Assembly (NCBI RefSeq): GCF_029689925.1
Contig: NZ_CP121445.1
Coordinates: 2,101,001 to 2,165,000 of the forward strand
Length of the DNA stretch: 64,000 bases
Direction of reading: 5' to 3'
Source of the DNA: Anaerocolumna sp. AGMB13025
Lineage (GTDB): Bacteria; Bacillota; Clostridia; Lachnospirales; Lachnospiraceae
The notes under the pieces are model-generated. The model worked only from the letters and a program-made list of their open reading frames with translations, made no database searches and was not told the origin of the DNA. Below, piece by piece: positions 29,271 through 43,600 of this stretch (within the stretch, counting starts at the first letter, position 1; each line of letters starts with the position of its first letter). Both the position numbers and the translations under genes were made by a program.

Positions 29271-31489
29271 TAACAGGACCAACAGGTCCGACGGGAGCTA
29301 ATGGACCGACGGGAGCCACAGGCCCAACGGGAGCCACCGGTCCAACGGGAGTCACCGGCCCAACAGGAGCCACCGGCCCAACGGGAGCCACAGGCCCAAC
29401 GGGAGCCACCGGTCCAACAGGAGCAATTGGAGCCACCGGTCCAACAGGAGCAATAGGAGCCACCGGCCCAACAGGAGCCGCAGGAGCCACCGGCCCAACG
29501 GGAGCAGTAGGAGCTACCGGCCCAACGGGAGCCACCGGAGCCACCGGCCCAACAGGGGCAATAGGAGCTACCGGCCCAACGGGAGCAATAGGAGCCACCG
29601 GCCCAACAGGAGCAGTAGGAGCTACCGGCCCAACAGGGGCCATAGGAGCTACAGGCCCAACGGGAGCCACCGGAGCTACCGGTCCAACAGGAGCAATAGG
29701 AGCCACCGGTCCAACAGGAGCCATAGGAGCTACAGGCCCAACGGGAGCAGTAGGAGCTACCGGTCCAACGGGAGCCACCGGTCCAACAGGAGCAATAGGA
29801 GCCACCGGCCCAACAGGAGCAATAGGAGCCACCGGTCCAACAGGAGCCACAGGAGCCACCGGCCCAACGGGAGCAGTAGGAGCAACCGGCCCAACGGGAG
29901 CCACAGGAGCTACCGGTCCAACAGGAGCCACAGGAGCTACCGGCCCAACGGGAGCCACAGGAGCTACCGGTCCAACGGGAGCAGTAGGAGCAACCGGTCC
30001 AACGGGAGCCACAGGAGCTACCGGTCCAACGGGAGCAGTAGGAGCTACCGGCCCAACAGGGGCAATAGGAGCCACCGGCCCAACGGGAGCAGTAGGAGCT
30101 ACCGGCCCAACGGGAGCAATAGGAGCCACAGGCCCAACAGGAGCCACCGGCCCAACGGGAGCAGTAGGAGCTACCGGCCCAACAGGGGCAATAGGAGCTA
30201 CCGGCCCAACGGGAGCCACAGGAGCTACCGGTCCAACGGGAGCCACAGGAGCTACCGGTCCAACGGGAGCAGTAGGAGCTACAGGCCCAACGGGAGCAGT
30301 AGGAGCTACCGGCCCAACAGGGGCAATAGGAGCTACCGGTCCAACAGGAGCAATAGGAGCTACAGGTCCAACGGGAGCAGTAGGGATCACAGGCCCAACG
30401 GGAGCCACAGGAGCTACAGGTCCAACAGGAGCAATAGGAGCTACCGGCCCAACAGGAGCTACAGGCCCAACGGGAGCAATAGGAGTCACAGGAGCCACAG
30501 GTCCAATGGGAACAATGGGAGATACAGGAGCTACAGGCCCGACCGGACCAACCGGTCCAGAAGGCGGTCCAACAGGCCCAACAGGCCCGACCGGACCAAC
30601 CGGTCCAGGAGGAGGACCAACAGGCTCATCAGGACCAACTGGTCCAATTGGTCCGACCGGTCCAACAGGCCCAACAGGCCCAACAGGCTCAACAGGCCCA
30701 ACAGGTCCAACAGGTCCAACAGGCCCAACAGGACTAACTGGTCCGACTGGAGCTACGGGACCAACTGGACCTACCGGTACTGTTCAACCTAACCCCTTTG
30801 AGGTATACGTTCAAGCAGGAGCTGTTGGAGGTAATGGAACTCAAGCAAATCCTTTTGGAACCATTGCGGCGGGGGTATTAGCTGTTTCATCAACTGGAGT
30901 AGTTCATATATTGGGAGGCACCTACATGATAACAGCAACCATCCCCGTTAATAAGGCAGGTGTGACATTAAAGGGCTCACCTAGTACTTTGATTATACTT
31001 CAGGCGGCTGTCATTGCCTTCCTCGTTACGACTAATGGAATCACTCTAGAGGGTCTTACAATTACCAGTGATTTACCCTATGCAGTGGAATTTATTCAAT
31101 TAGCTGGCCCTAATCATAAGCTTGTGGATAATGTAATCTATGGTCCTCCCCAGGCGGGACCTTCTACTGGTTGGGTTGTTAATCGAGGCTTTTTAACCCA
31201 GAGCAGTGCTACTAACTTAATTGTCCAGAATAACATTTTCTATTCATTGCGGCAGCCTGCCTATCTTAATCCTAATTCCACCGGGTATATTGTAGATAAT
31301 GTTTGTTATAATACACGGGGATATGTGGTTGATCGATCAATATTCGTCTTCTCCGGTAACTCTTGGGGAATTCCAGAGAATGCGGTGGATATTGCCCTGT
31401 TAGTTGGAACGATCACTGGTCCCCCATATGACCCATTAACTGAATTAGCTGCTAATAATAGTAGCGCTACCATTAGTGATCAGCGCTAG
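28856..31489 (+). CDS. Collagen-like surface protein 2 with beta-helix-like C-terminus; start codon ATA
   Basis: By alignment with its two paralogs the protein should start at 28856, but the codon there is ATA instead of ATG, although GAAGGAGGA is intact upstream. The first conventional start in frame is GTG 29009, which would remove about 51 residues of the N-terminal domain. The full frame is 877 residues: C1q/TNF-like domain (about 1-137), about 168 Gly-X-Y triplets from 29268 to 30780, then about 235 residues beginning [19 protein letters not shown] with repeated strands ([32 protein letters not shown]) typical of parallel beta-helix proteins (pectate lyase or NosD-like). No catalytic residues are recognised. 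It is probably a spore-surface fibre with an unusual head, or an inactivated gene. Confidence 0.75.
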   Translation: MSDIALQIERTTAGSVAVGANVIFDSIIYSTGNISYNNSTGIITFNEAGRYVINWWVATQTSLSVNGTVFALSTSQGDLLEGVSPIKTGEVVGFGIIEVVSTPVTVSLINSSTDAVIYSSIVPLKATLVVVEDDSSTGVTGPTGPTGANGPTGATGPTGATGPTGVTGPTGATGPTGATGPTGATGPTGAIGATGPTGAIGATGPTGAAGATGPTGAVGATGPTGATGATGPTGAIGATGPTGAIGATGPTGAVGATGPTGAIGATGPTGATGATGPTGAIGATGPTGAIGATGPTGAVGATGPTGATGPTGAIGATGPTGAIGATGPTGATGATGPTGAVGATGPTGATGATGPTGATGATGPTGATGATGPTGAVGATGPTGATGATGPTGAVGATGPTGAIGATGPTGAVGATGPTGAIGATGPTGATGPTGAVGATGPTGAIGATGPTGATGATGPTGATGATGPTGAVGATGPTGAVGATGPTGAIGATGPTGAIGATGPTGAVGITGPTGATGATGPTGAIGATGPTGATGPTGAIGVTGATGPMGTMGDTGATGPTGPTGPEGGPTGPTGPTGPTGPGGGPTGSSGPTGPIGPTGPTGPTGPTGSTGPTGPTGPTGPTGLTGPTGATGPTGPTGTVQPNPFEVYVQAGAVGGNGTQANPFGTIAAGVLAVSSTGVVHILGGTYMITATIPVNKAGVTLKGSPSTLIILQAAVIAFLVTTNGITLEGLTITSDLPYAVEFIQLAGPNHKLVDNVIYGPPQAGPSTGWVVNRGFLTQSSATNLIVQNNIFYSLRQPAYLNPNSTGYIVDNVCYNTRGYVVDRSIFVFSGNSWGIPENAVDIALLVGTITGPPYDPLTELAANNSSATISDQR
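29268..30780 (+). repeat. Collagen-coding repeat tract 2
   Basis: About 168 triplets, dominated by a 27-bp unit encoding GAIGATGPT or variants with V, A or T at the third position. Near the end the pattern is interrupted by EGGPTGPT and GGGPTGSS segments. The DNA is highly internally repetitive. Confidence 0.9.
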
Positions 31490-31564
31490 TAATATCCAGA
31501 ATAAGGCTGGTCACTAAAGACTAAAGGAAAGGGACAGTCTGGAAATAGCTGATTTTGCCTCTAT

Positions 31565-32185
31565 GAATTAAAGAAGACAGCCAAGAAGTGTTGTAGTACA
31601 AGACGATTCCATGCCCTCTACTATAAGGTATATCATGAGGATGTGCTTTTTGGAACTGGAGAAGAGTAAAGGAAAAGCAAGGTTCAAATGGTGTCCATGG
31701 AATTCGAATTGAAGACATCAAAGCTATCGGAGTGGAAAAATACTTAAGAGAAATTCAGAAAGAAATTCTAGGTGGCAGATATGTTCAAAGTCCGGTGTAA
31801 AGAGTTATGTTACCTAAGCCGGATGGAAAATGGAGACCGTTAGTAATACCTACGATAAGAGATAGGATTGAGCAAATGGCTATGAAAGTCTGAATAGAGC
31901 CCGTATTCGATGTGGACTTTAAAGACAGCACCTATGGTTTCAGACCGAACCGCAGTGTGAAACAGGCGCTTGAAGTAGTTAAAAAAGCATGTAATAACAA
32001 AAGCTATTACGTTGTAAATACCGACATCCATTCCTTCTTCTCTGACAATGTCAATCAGGAAAAATTGATGAAACTGGTGGAACAAATGATATCGGACAGA
32101 CGGATACTGAAGCTGATAGGACAATGGCTAAAAGCGGGGGTATTGTATGGAAACATACTTGAAGCTCCCTTCTACTTGATTGTAA
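31565..32185 (+). pseudogene. Decayed group II intron reverse transcriptase/maturase (LtrA-like)
   Basis: Fragments of an LtrA-type protein: RRFHALYYKVYHEDVLF in one frame, then after a frameshift near 31670, GSNGVHGIRIEDIKAIG, VMLPKPDGKWRPLVIPTIRDR, and DSTYGFRPNRSVKQAL with VVNTDIHSFF in the other frame. In-frame stops are present at 31798 (TAA) and 31891 (TGA). The catalytic YADD region and the maturase domain are missing: the homology ends near 32185, where the duplicated leader of collagen gene 3 begins. It is a dead remnant. The 870-bp gap between collagen genes 2 and 3 holds only this and the gene 3 leader. Confidence 0.85.
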
Positions 32186-32214
32186 AAAATAATAAAGATA
32201 TCAATGGAATCTTA

Positions 32215-32241
32215 ACACAAAAAGTGAATCTTCATACTATA
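32215..32241 (+). promoter_or_regulatory. Sigma-K-like promoter of collagen-like gene 3
   Basis: AC at 32215-32216, 16 nt, then CATACTATA at 32233-32241, about 119 bp before ATG 32360. It matches the same element before collagen genes 1 and 2 and the glycosyltransferase operon. Confidence 0.6.
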
Positions 32242-32279
32242 TAACGAACCTAGTTATTTTGAGTTTTTATAACGCAGGA

Positions 32280-35793
<3,514 letters not shown>

Positions 35794-35855
35794 ATACCCT
35801 ATTTACCCCATTTACCAATTACCCAACCCAATTTTATTTAGAAAGGAGTGCACCG

Positions 35856-36668
35856 ATGGCTAAAATCATTGCAACTATCAATGAGAAAGGCGGCGTGGGC
35901 AAAACAGCCACGGCGACCACGCTTGCCTATCTCCTATCCAAGAGAGGATACCGTACCGCCCTGATTGACTTTGACGGTCAGGGGCATTCCAGTATTATTT
36001 TAGGTGTGATCAACACAAATAAGCTGGAGGTTACAATCAACACTATGTTACGCAAGCTGGTGGAGGGCGAGCCACTGCCTGCCTTGGAGAGCTACATATT
36101 CAAGTCAGCAAATGGTGTTGACCTGATTCCCTCCAACTCACAGCTTTTTACTCTTGAGCGAAATCTTTGCAATGTGGATTTCCGTGAACATATCCTGTCA
36201 CAATATGTTGATACCATCAAGGATAATTATGACTACATTATCATCGACTGTATGCCGCAAATGGGTACGCCTATGATTAATGTAATGATGTGTGCAGACA
36301 GTATTATCATCCCAACGCAAGCGGAGCTTTTGTCAGCACAGGGACTTGCAGAGATTTTAAAGCATTATCAGCTTATCAAGAAAAACAGCAACCACAGTCT
36401 GCGTATTGAGGGAATTCTGATTACCATGGATTCTCCCAACACCATTCTGTCCGCACAGGTGAACGATATGATCCACCGTGGATTTGCGGATAAAGTTCCT
36501 ATTTTCAAAACGCACATCCCACGTTCCATCAAGGTAGCGGAGTCAGTGGGATACCATCAGACTATCTGCGAGTTTCGGCCAGAAAATCCTGCGGCAATCG
36601 CCTATGAACAGTTTACGGACGAGTTGCTTGCAGGGACACACAGAAAAACTGCGGAAAGGAGCGCGTAA
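35856..36668 (+). CDS. parA: ParA-family ATPase of the ICE
   Basis: 270 residues; GAAAGGAG precedes ATG 35856. It has a deviant Walker A KGGVGKT (residues 11-17), DFDGQGHSS as the A' motif, and IIDCMPQMGTP as Walker B. ParA/Soj proteins position or partition DNA with ParB. In ICEs they stabilise the excised circle and may influence transfer. It is followed 2 bp later by parB, forming an operon. The C-terminus (HRKTAERSA) shows no special tail. Confidence 0.9.
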   Translation: MAKIIATINEKGGVGKTATATTLAYLLSKRGYRTALIDFDGQGHSSIILGVINTNKLEVTINTMLRKLVEGEPLPALESYIFKSANGVDLIPSNSQLFTLERNLCNVDFREHILSQYVDTIKDNYDYIIIDCMPQMGTPMINVMMCADSIIIPTQAELLSAQGLAEILKHYQLIKKNSNHSLRIEGILITMDSPNTILSAQVNDMIHRGFADKVPIFKTHIPRSIKVAESVGYHQTICEFRPENPAAIAYEQFTDELLAGTHRKTAERSA

Positions 36669-36670
36669 GT

Positions 36671-37687
36671 ATGGCTACACCGAAACCCAAAGCCCGTTTC
36701 GTAGACTTTGAAGAAATGCTGAGTATTGAACCGCAGCAAGATACCGCCCCTGCTCCTGTGCAGGGCGGTATCTTGGAAATGGATTTCAGCCTTATGGAGT
36801 CCTTTCCGAATCACAGATTTAAACTCTATGAAGGACAGCAGTTAGTGGATATGGTGGAGAGCATCCGCCAGTTTGGTATTCTGCTCCCCATTATCCTTTG
36901 GCATACAGAGGATGGACAATACATCATTCTAAGCGGACACAATCGTAAAAATGCCGCTCAACTTGCGGGGCTGACTAAAGGCCCCGTTATTATCCGTGAA
37001 AACCTGACCTATGAGGATGCAGTTTTAATTGTTACAGAAACCAATCTGCGCCAGCGCTCTTTCTCCGACATGAGCCATTCGGAACGGGCTTACTGCCTGG
37101 CCCAGCACTATGAAGCACTCAAATCACAGGGCAAACGAAATGACCTTTTAGAAGAGATTGAAATGATCTTAAACCCGCATGGTTCTGAGGAAAATTCAAC
37201 TTCGTCTGAGGTTCAGACGAAGTCCCGTTCGGACACAAAACTCGGTCAGGATTACGGCCTTTCACGGGATAAGGTTGCAAAATATATCCGCATTTCAAAC
37301 TTAATTGACCCTCTCATTTTGAGGGTTGATACAGGGGAAATTGCTTTTCTTGCCGCATATGACCTTTCCTTTGTGGAGGACACGGCAAAGCAACAGCAAA
37401 TTGCTGATCTCATGGAATCCGTTAGCTATAAGGTGGATATGAAAAAGGCGGAGCTGTTCCATAGTTACTATGAGACTGGCAAACTGACTGATACTGCCAT
37501 CGTGCAAATTCTGTCAGGCGAGAAAACCCGTAAACCCAAAAGCAGTAAGCCGCAGCCCGTCAAAATCAAGCCTGCTGTCATTTCCAAATATTTTACTCCA
37601 CAGCAGACCCAAAAGGAAATTGAGGAAACCATTGATAAGGCTCTGGCCCTGTACTTTGAAAATCAGAATAAGGAGGTGGCATCTTGA
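36671..37687 (+). CDS. parB: ParB-family DNA-binding protein of the ICE
   Basis: 338 residues. The N-terminal ParB/Srx-like nuclease-fold domain (YEGQQLVDMVESIRQFGILLP, LSGHNRKNAAQLAG, ETNLRQRSFSDMSHSERA) is followed by a helix-turn-helix (YGLSRDKVAKYIRISNLIDP). It would bind a parS-like site and act with ParA. Two perfect inverted repeats lie inside the gene (36737-36775 and 37199-37223) and are candidate binding sites. Its stop overlaps the TTG start of the next gene by 4 bp, so translation is coupled. Confidence 0.9.
   Translation: MATPKPKARFVDFEEMLSIEPQQDTAPAPVQGGILEMDFSLMESFPNHRFKLYEGQQLVDMVESIRQFGILLPIILWHTEDGQYIILSGHNRKNAAQLAGLTKGPVIIRENLTYEDAVLIVTETNLRQRSFSDMSHSERAYCLAQHYEALKSQGKRNDLLEEIEMILNPHGSEENSTSSEVQTKSRSDTKLGQDYGLSRDKVAKYIRISNLIDPLILRVDTGEIAFLAAYDLSFVEDTAKQQQIADLMESVSYKVDMKKAELFHSYYETGKLTDTAIVQILSGEKTRKPKSSKPQPVKIKPAVISKYFTPQQTQKEIEETIDKALALYFENQNKEVAS
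36737..36775. repeat. 13-bp perfect inverted repeat inside parB
   Basis: CAAGATACCGCCC (36737-36749) and its reverse complement (36763-36775) flank a 13-nt spacer within the start of parB. It is a candidate parS-like or RNA-structural element. Confidence 0.6.
37199..37223. repeat. 11-bp perfect inverted repeat inside parB
   Basis: ACTTCGTCTGA (37199-37209), spacer GGT, TCAGACGAAGT (37213-37223). The 25-bp palindrome lies just before the helix-turn-helix coding region, and its shape suits a dimeric DNA-binding protein. Confidence 0.6.
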
Positions 37688-40600
37688 GTAAAGTAACCTT
37701 TCTTGCTGATTTATATAAGGAATCGGTGCAGGAATACACGAAGAACCCTGCGGAGTGGAAAGGTTTGCTGTCCTGTGTGGCAAGGTACTATAAGCGCTCT
37801 TTCGATAATGCCGTTCTGATTTATGCCCAGCGCCCCGACGCAAGTCAGCTTGCTACTTTTGACGAGTGGCATGACAAGCGGATTAACCGTAATATTAACC
37901 GAGGCGCAAAAGGCATTGCGGTTATCGACATGGTAAACCCTACGGCAAGCATCAAGCACCTGTTTGATTTCATGGACACTAATGGGGATGCACAGAGCTT
38001 CAAAAAAGTATTAAACTATCTGTGGGAACTAGAGGATCAGTACAAGCCCGGTTTGCTGGTGAAGTTCCATGAAAAGTATCATACACCTACCTCCAGCATA
38101 GAACTGTGCCTTTATAAATTGGTACAGAAGCGTGTGAGACAGGTTTTACCGAAGTACATGGAAAATTTCAAGGTGCATGATGAAAGCAACATACTGTATG
38201 GGCTTCCTGTGGCTGCAGTAAAAGCGGAGTTTATGGAGCTTGTTACTGACAGCGTTGCTTATACTGTCTTTCGAAAATGCGGACTTTCCACAGAGTTGTT
38301 TGAGCAGAATACCTTTGAGAATATCAGTCACTTTAACAGCTTGGAGCTTTTTATGGCAATGGGAAACTGTACGGTGTCTCTTGCCAGACCTATACTGAAA
38401 GAAATTCATCAGGAAATTCAGCAAATAAAAATCGAAAGGAGCCAAATTTATGAGAACCGAACCGTTAATGAACCTCTCGTATCGGCAGGGCGAGGACGGG
38501 ATGATGTATCCCAACCTCCAAATCTCGGAGAACGAGGAAATCGACCGGACACCGGTGGGCAGATTCGGGAGCCTGTGGAAGAATTATATGTTGGAGAACC
38601 ACCCACACCGCCTGTCGGAACTGGTGGCACAGGGCAAAATCAACGAAATGATTTTGAAAGTGGACGAGGAAGCCGAGAACCGAAAGGAACGGCTGATACA
38701 GGAATTACTGGGCGCCCAGCCGATGCCGTACACCGAGGATACTCTGGAGAGAGCCGGTCACATGAGCATGATAACCTCCACAGCGGAGGAAATCGTAATC
38801 AGCGAACTAGTACAGAAACCCCGATAACAGAAACCGCAGAGCCGCCCATAGATGGTAAACAGCCGTCTATGGGCGGCTTTTTTGTTGTACCGCCGAGAGC
38901 CGAGCCGGAGGCTTCGGTTTCGACACCACCCCAAACGGTTCAGCCATTGGATGAAGAAGAAATTTCAGACCTTATTGATGTGGTGCTTTGTGCCGACGAT
39001 ATTACCCCCGATACGAGAGAATGGGTATCGGAGATTCACAAATTCTTTGAAGGTGGACACAAGCAGACCACCAAAGCTAAAATCTTAAAAGCCTATTATG
39101 GCAAGCTGGATACGGAGTACATGGCTAAAACAGGCGATCACTTTCTGCATATCCTTGCCGACAGTGAGGGGCTGACCTTTGAAACAGAGGGACAGCAGTT
39201 TACCGCCAGCTATGCGGAGCTTACAAGCCGCATTGATCAACTCATTTTGATGGGTGCTTACCCGTTTAGTTCTGCCGACAGCCTGATTGACGATTTCTCC
39301 ATACCCGATGAAATGAACGAAATGCAGGGCACACCGGATGAAGATGAGACAGAAATAGACATTGACTCATCTGAAGCTGCCGACAGCCGATATATCCATG
39401 CATTCTTGCGGGATCAGTCCAAGTCACTCTATATCCAGCAAACCATTCAGAATTATTTCAAGGAAGAAACGGATATCGAACTGCGGACTGATTTTGTCCG
39501 CAGAACCTATGGAGGCGGTAGCCGAGAAATAGAGCTAGATGGGATTTTAATAAAAGCGCGGACTTATGATGATGGGCTGCACCTTACTGTTATTGAACTG
39601 GAGGAAAGCGTTAAAATTCACCTGACATGGGAACAGGTTGCAGCCAATATTGCTATGCTCATAGAAGATGACCGCTATGTGAATCCCAATACACCCGTAC
39701 CACCATCCAAGCAGGAAATCATTGATGAAATTCTTAGAAACGGCCATGGGTTTTCAGTCGGCAGACAGAAGATATATCGGGCAATGATTTCTCTTCTGGG
39801 GAAAAAAGACCGAGTTGATGTACTGAAAAAAGAATACGGCATCAGTGGTTATTCCGGTGGTTTAGAGAATGGCGGACACAAGAGTCTGAATTACAACGGA
39901 AAAGGGATTTCTATTGAATACCAGCATGACGGGGTGGATATTAACGAGTATTGGACTTGGGACAGAGCGGAAACCCGTATTATGGAACTGGTTCGACAGG
40001 ATCAGTTTTTGTCAGAGGAAGATAAGGCTGAGTTGGAGGCGCAGGGCAAAACCCTATATATCCCTACTCGTGAAAATTCCACACAGGAAGCTCCTGAACG
40101 TCAGCTTACATTATTCGATATGACTCCCGTTGTACAGGACAGCTACGAAGATAGCACGGACGATAACAATGATAGTGTGATTGACGGAAATTCCGAAGAA
40201 GCACCAAGCCTGCCGTTTATTGAGGGCGACCGTATTTACTACCATGACCGGGTATTTGAGATTGTCAAATTCCTGCATGACGGCCGCACGGTGGAAATCG
40301 GTGATATTGCCCAACTCAAAAATCTGAACCACCTGAAAATTACGGAGCGTGTGCCACTGTACGAAATTGCGGACTGCAAGCCCCTCAAAGATTATTATAC
40401 TCAGGGTGAGCTTGCTTCTATGGTGGTGGAAGCAGTACAAAGTGGAGATAACAGCGAAGAAACCAAAGCGGCGATCCATGCTGCAACTCTTGTCAATCAG
40501 TCCAATGATGAATATAGCCATGCCATCATGGATGATTTTCACGCCCGCGCATGGGGCGAGGGTTTAAACTATCGATATTCTCCCGACCATCATTTGTATG

Positions 40601-43600
40601 ACGGCGGACAGAAAACTAAATGTAAAAACAATATTGAGGCTATCCGTCTGTTAAAAGAATTGCAGGCGCAGGGGCGCATGGCTACTGCCGAAGAACAAAT
40701 TACCCTTGCCCGGTTTGTGGGCTGGGGCGGTCTTGCCAATGCGCTTACACCTGATAAAAGCGGCTGGGAAAAGGAATATGCAGAAATTAAAGAGCTGCTG
40801 ACCGACGAGGAATTTCAGGCGGCACAGAAAAGCACCTTGACCTCCTATTACACAGAGCAGAGCGTTATCAGTCACATTTATAAGGGGTTGGAGCGCATGG
40901 ATTTTCGGGGCGGTAATGTCTTAGACCCCGCCCTTGGTACAGGAAACTTTTTCTCCGTACTGCCAGACAGCATGAATGGTTCCAAGCTCTATGGCTGTGA
41001 AATCGACCCAATCCCCGGCCATATCGCCAAGCACCTTTACCCAGATGCGGATATTCAGGTGACAGGTTTTGAACAGACGGCCTTTTCCGATCATTTCTTT
41101 GATGTAATGGTGGGCAACGTGCCGTTTAATGCCATCAAGGTAGATGACCCGCGCTACAACAAATATAACTTCCCTATCCACGATTATTTTATTGCAAAGT
41201 CACTGGATAAGGTCCGTCCGGGCGGTATGCTGGCGTTGATTACCTCCAAGTTCACTATGGATAAAGCCAACTCAAAGATGCGCAAATACATTGGAGGAAA
41301 AGCAGAACTGCTCGGCGCAATCCGCTTGCCTAATAACGCTTTTAAGCAGGTCGCCGGGACGGAAGCCACCACGGATATTTTGTTCCTCAAAAAGCGGGAA
41401 CGAGAAATTGTGCCGGACGAAGAGAACAGCCCGTGGCTTTCTGTGGAGCAAAATGCGGACGGCATCCCGCTGAATAGCTATTTTATTGAACACCCGGAAA
41501 TGGTGCTGGGTGAAATGGTATTCGATGAATCCATGTTCGGCAACGAAAAGACTACTGCCTGCCACCCGATCTCAGGAGAGGACTTAAACGAACGGTTGGA
41601 ACGCGCTGTTTCCTATCTGGACGGCGAGTACATCGAAGCCACCTCGGAGTACGAGGACGAAAAAGAAATGCTGCCGGAGTCTATACCCGCCGACCCCAAA
41701 GTGCGCAATTTCAGCTATGGACTGATGGATGATGAACTCTATTACCGTGAAAATTCCCGGATGTATAAGCAGAATATTACTGGCCGCAAAGCTGAGCGTA
41801 TTCGGGGCATGTTAGAGGTTACGGCAGCCATCCGCAGTTTGATTGATTTTCAGAACAGCGAGTACGCAGATCTCCACGAACTGCCCACCATGGAATATGA
41901 AAAAAAGCTTCAGGAGCATATCGCCCATCTAAACCATGTTTATGATGCCTTTGTAAAAAAGCAGGGGTACCTCAATTCTTATGCCAATGTCATGGCGTTT
42001 TCAAGGGATGCCAATGCGCCGCTGCTTCGATCCATTGAGGCCGAGAAAAAAGGTCAAAAGGATGTATGGGAAAAGACGGCTATCTTCTATAAAGCGACCA
42101 TCAAGCCTAAGTTGATGCCCAAAACGGTGCATTCCTCAGAGGAAGCCTTGATGGTTTCTCTTAATGTCAAAGGAAAATTAGAACTTGCCTATATGTCCTG
42201 GCTCTATCAGCGGCCCGATCACCGCAAAGCGACTCCGGATGAAATTATAGAGGAGTTGGGCGATAGGATTTACCAAGACCCGGATGATTATACTGGCAAT
42301 CCGCATACCGGCTGGAAAACTGCCGACGATTATTTGAGCGGTTATGTGAAAGATAAGCTGACGGCTGCCATCTTAAAGGCGGAGGAAGAACCGGAACGGT
42401 TCAGCCGCAATGTGGAAGCCCTTAAACTGGTTCAACCCGTACCCCTGACTCCGCAGGACATCAGCTTTACGCTGGGTTCCACGTGGATTCCTCCAGAGAT
42501 TTACCAGCAGTTTATGTACGATACCTTCCAGACCGCACCGAGTAATCAGGAGGGACGATTTGGGATTTTCCTTGAATTTTCCCGTTACAGCGGCGCTTAC
42601 CACATTACCAGCAAAAGCGTAGAACGCACCTCCGTTACGGTCAATCAGTCCTACGGCACAGAACGGATGAATGCCTATGACATACTGGAAACTACTCTGA
42701 ATCTGCGCCCGGTGGAGATCAAAGACCCGGTGGACTACATTGACCCAGCTACCGGCGAGGAAAAGACCAAATACGTTCTCAATAAGAAGGAAACCATACT
42801 GGCCCGTGAAAAGCAGGCCGAAATCAAGCTGGCCTTTGAAAGCTGGCTGTTTGCCGACCCAGAACGCGGGGCAAGTCTGACCAAGCTTTACAATGACCGG
42901 TTCAATAATATCCGGCCCCGTGAGTACAACGGTGATGATCTGCTCTTACCGGATATGGCGGAGGGCATCAAACTCCGCAAGCACCAGCGGGATGTAATCG
43001 CCCATGGCCTTTATGGGGACGGCAATCTGCTGATGGCACATGAGGTAGGAGCCGGGAAAACCTACGCCGCAATCGGACTGGGCTATGAAATGAAACGGTT
43101 GGGAGCAATCCATAAGCCCTTGTATGCCGTGCCGAATCATCTTGTTGGCGAATGGGCAACTCACTATATGAAAATGTACCCCAACGCCAATATTTTAGTG
43201 GCAGAAAAAAGGATTTCGAGAAAAAGAACCGCCGCCGCTTTGTCAGCCGGATTGCCACTGGTGAATACGATGCCGTTATTATGGGACACAGCAGTTTTGA
43301 ACTGATCGGCTTATCTAGAGAGCGGCAGCTTGCGGCAATGGAGGCGGAGCTGGAAGCTATTACTGAAGCCATCGCAGAGCAGAAATTCCGTGATGGCAAA
43401 GACTGGACACTCAAGCAGATGGAGATTTTCAAAGCCAATCTCCAGTTTCGCTACGACCGATTATTCAAAGCGGAGAAAAAAGATAATGTTGTCAACTTTG
43501 AGGAACTTGGCGTAGACGCTCTGTTTGTGGATGAAGCTCATGCCTATAAAAATAATTTTTCTTACACTAAAATGCGTAACGTGGCGGGAATCACTGGTGT

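Noticed and set aside
29268-30780. Regular short repeats resembling a CRISPR array
   Set aside because: The repeats are contiguous 9-bp and 27-bp coding units with no unique spacers, and no cas genes are nearby.
31912-32185. Reverse transcriptase of a diversity-generating retroelement
   Set aside because: The motifs are those of group II intron maturases, the gene has stops and lacks the catalytic region, and no template/variable repeat pair is seen.
43201-43215. Programmed -1 ribosomal frameshift in the methylase/helicase
   Set aside because: In the reading frame the site is A-AAA-AGG, a poor slippery site in the A position, and no clear stimulatory stem was noted downstream. A simple indel or sequence error is more likely, so only the indel is reported.
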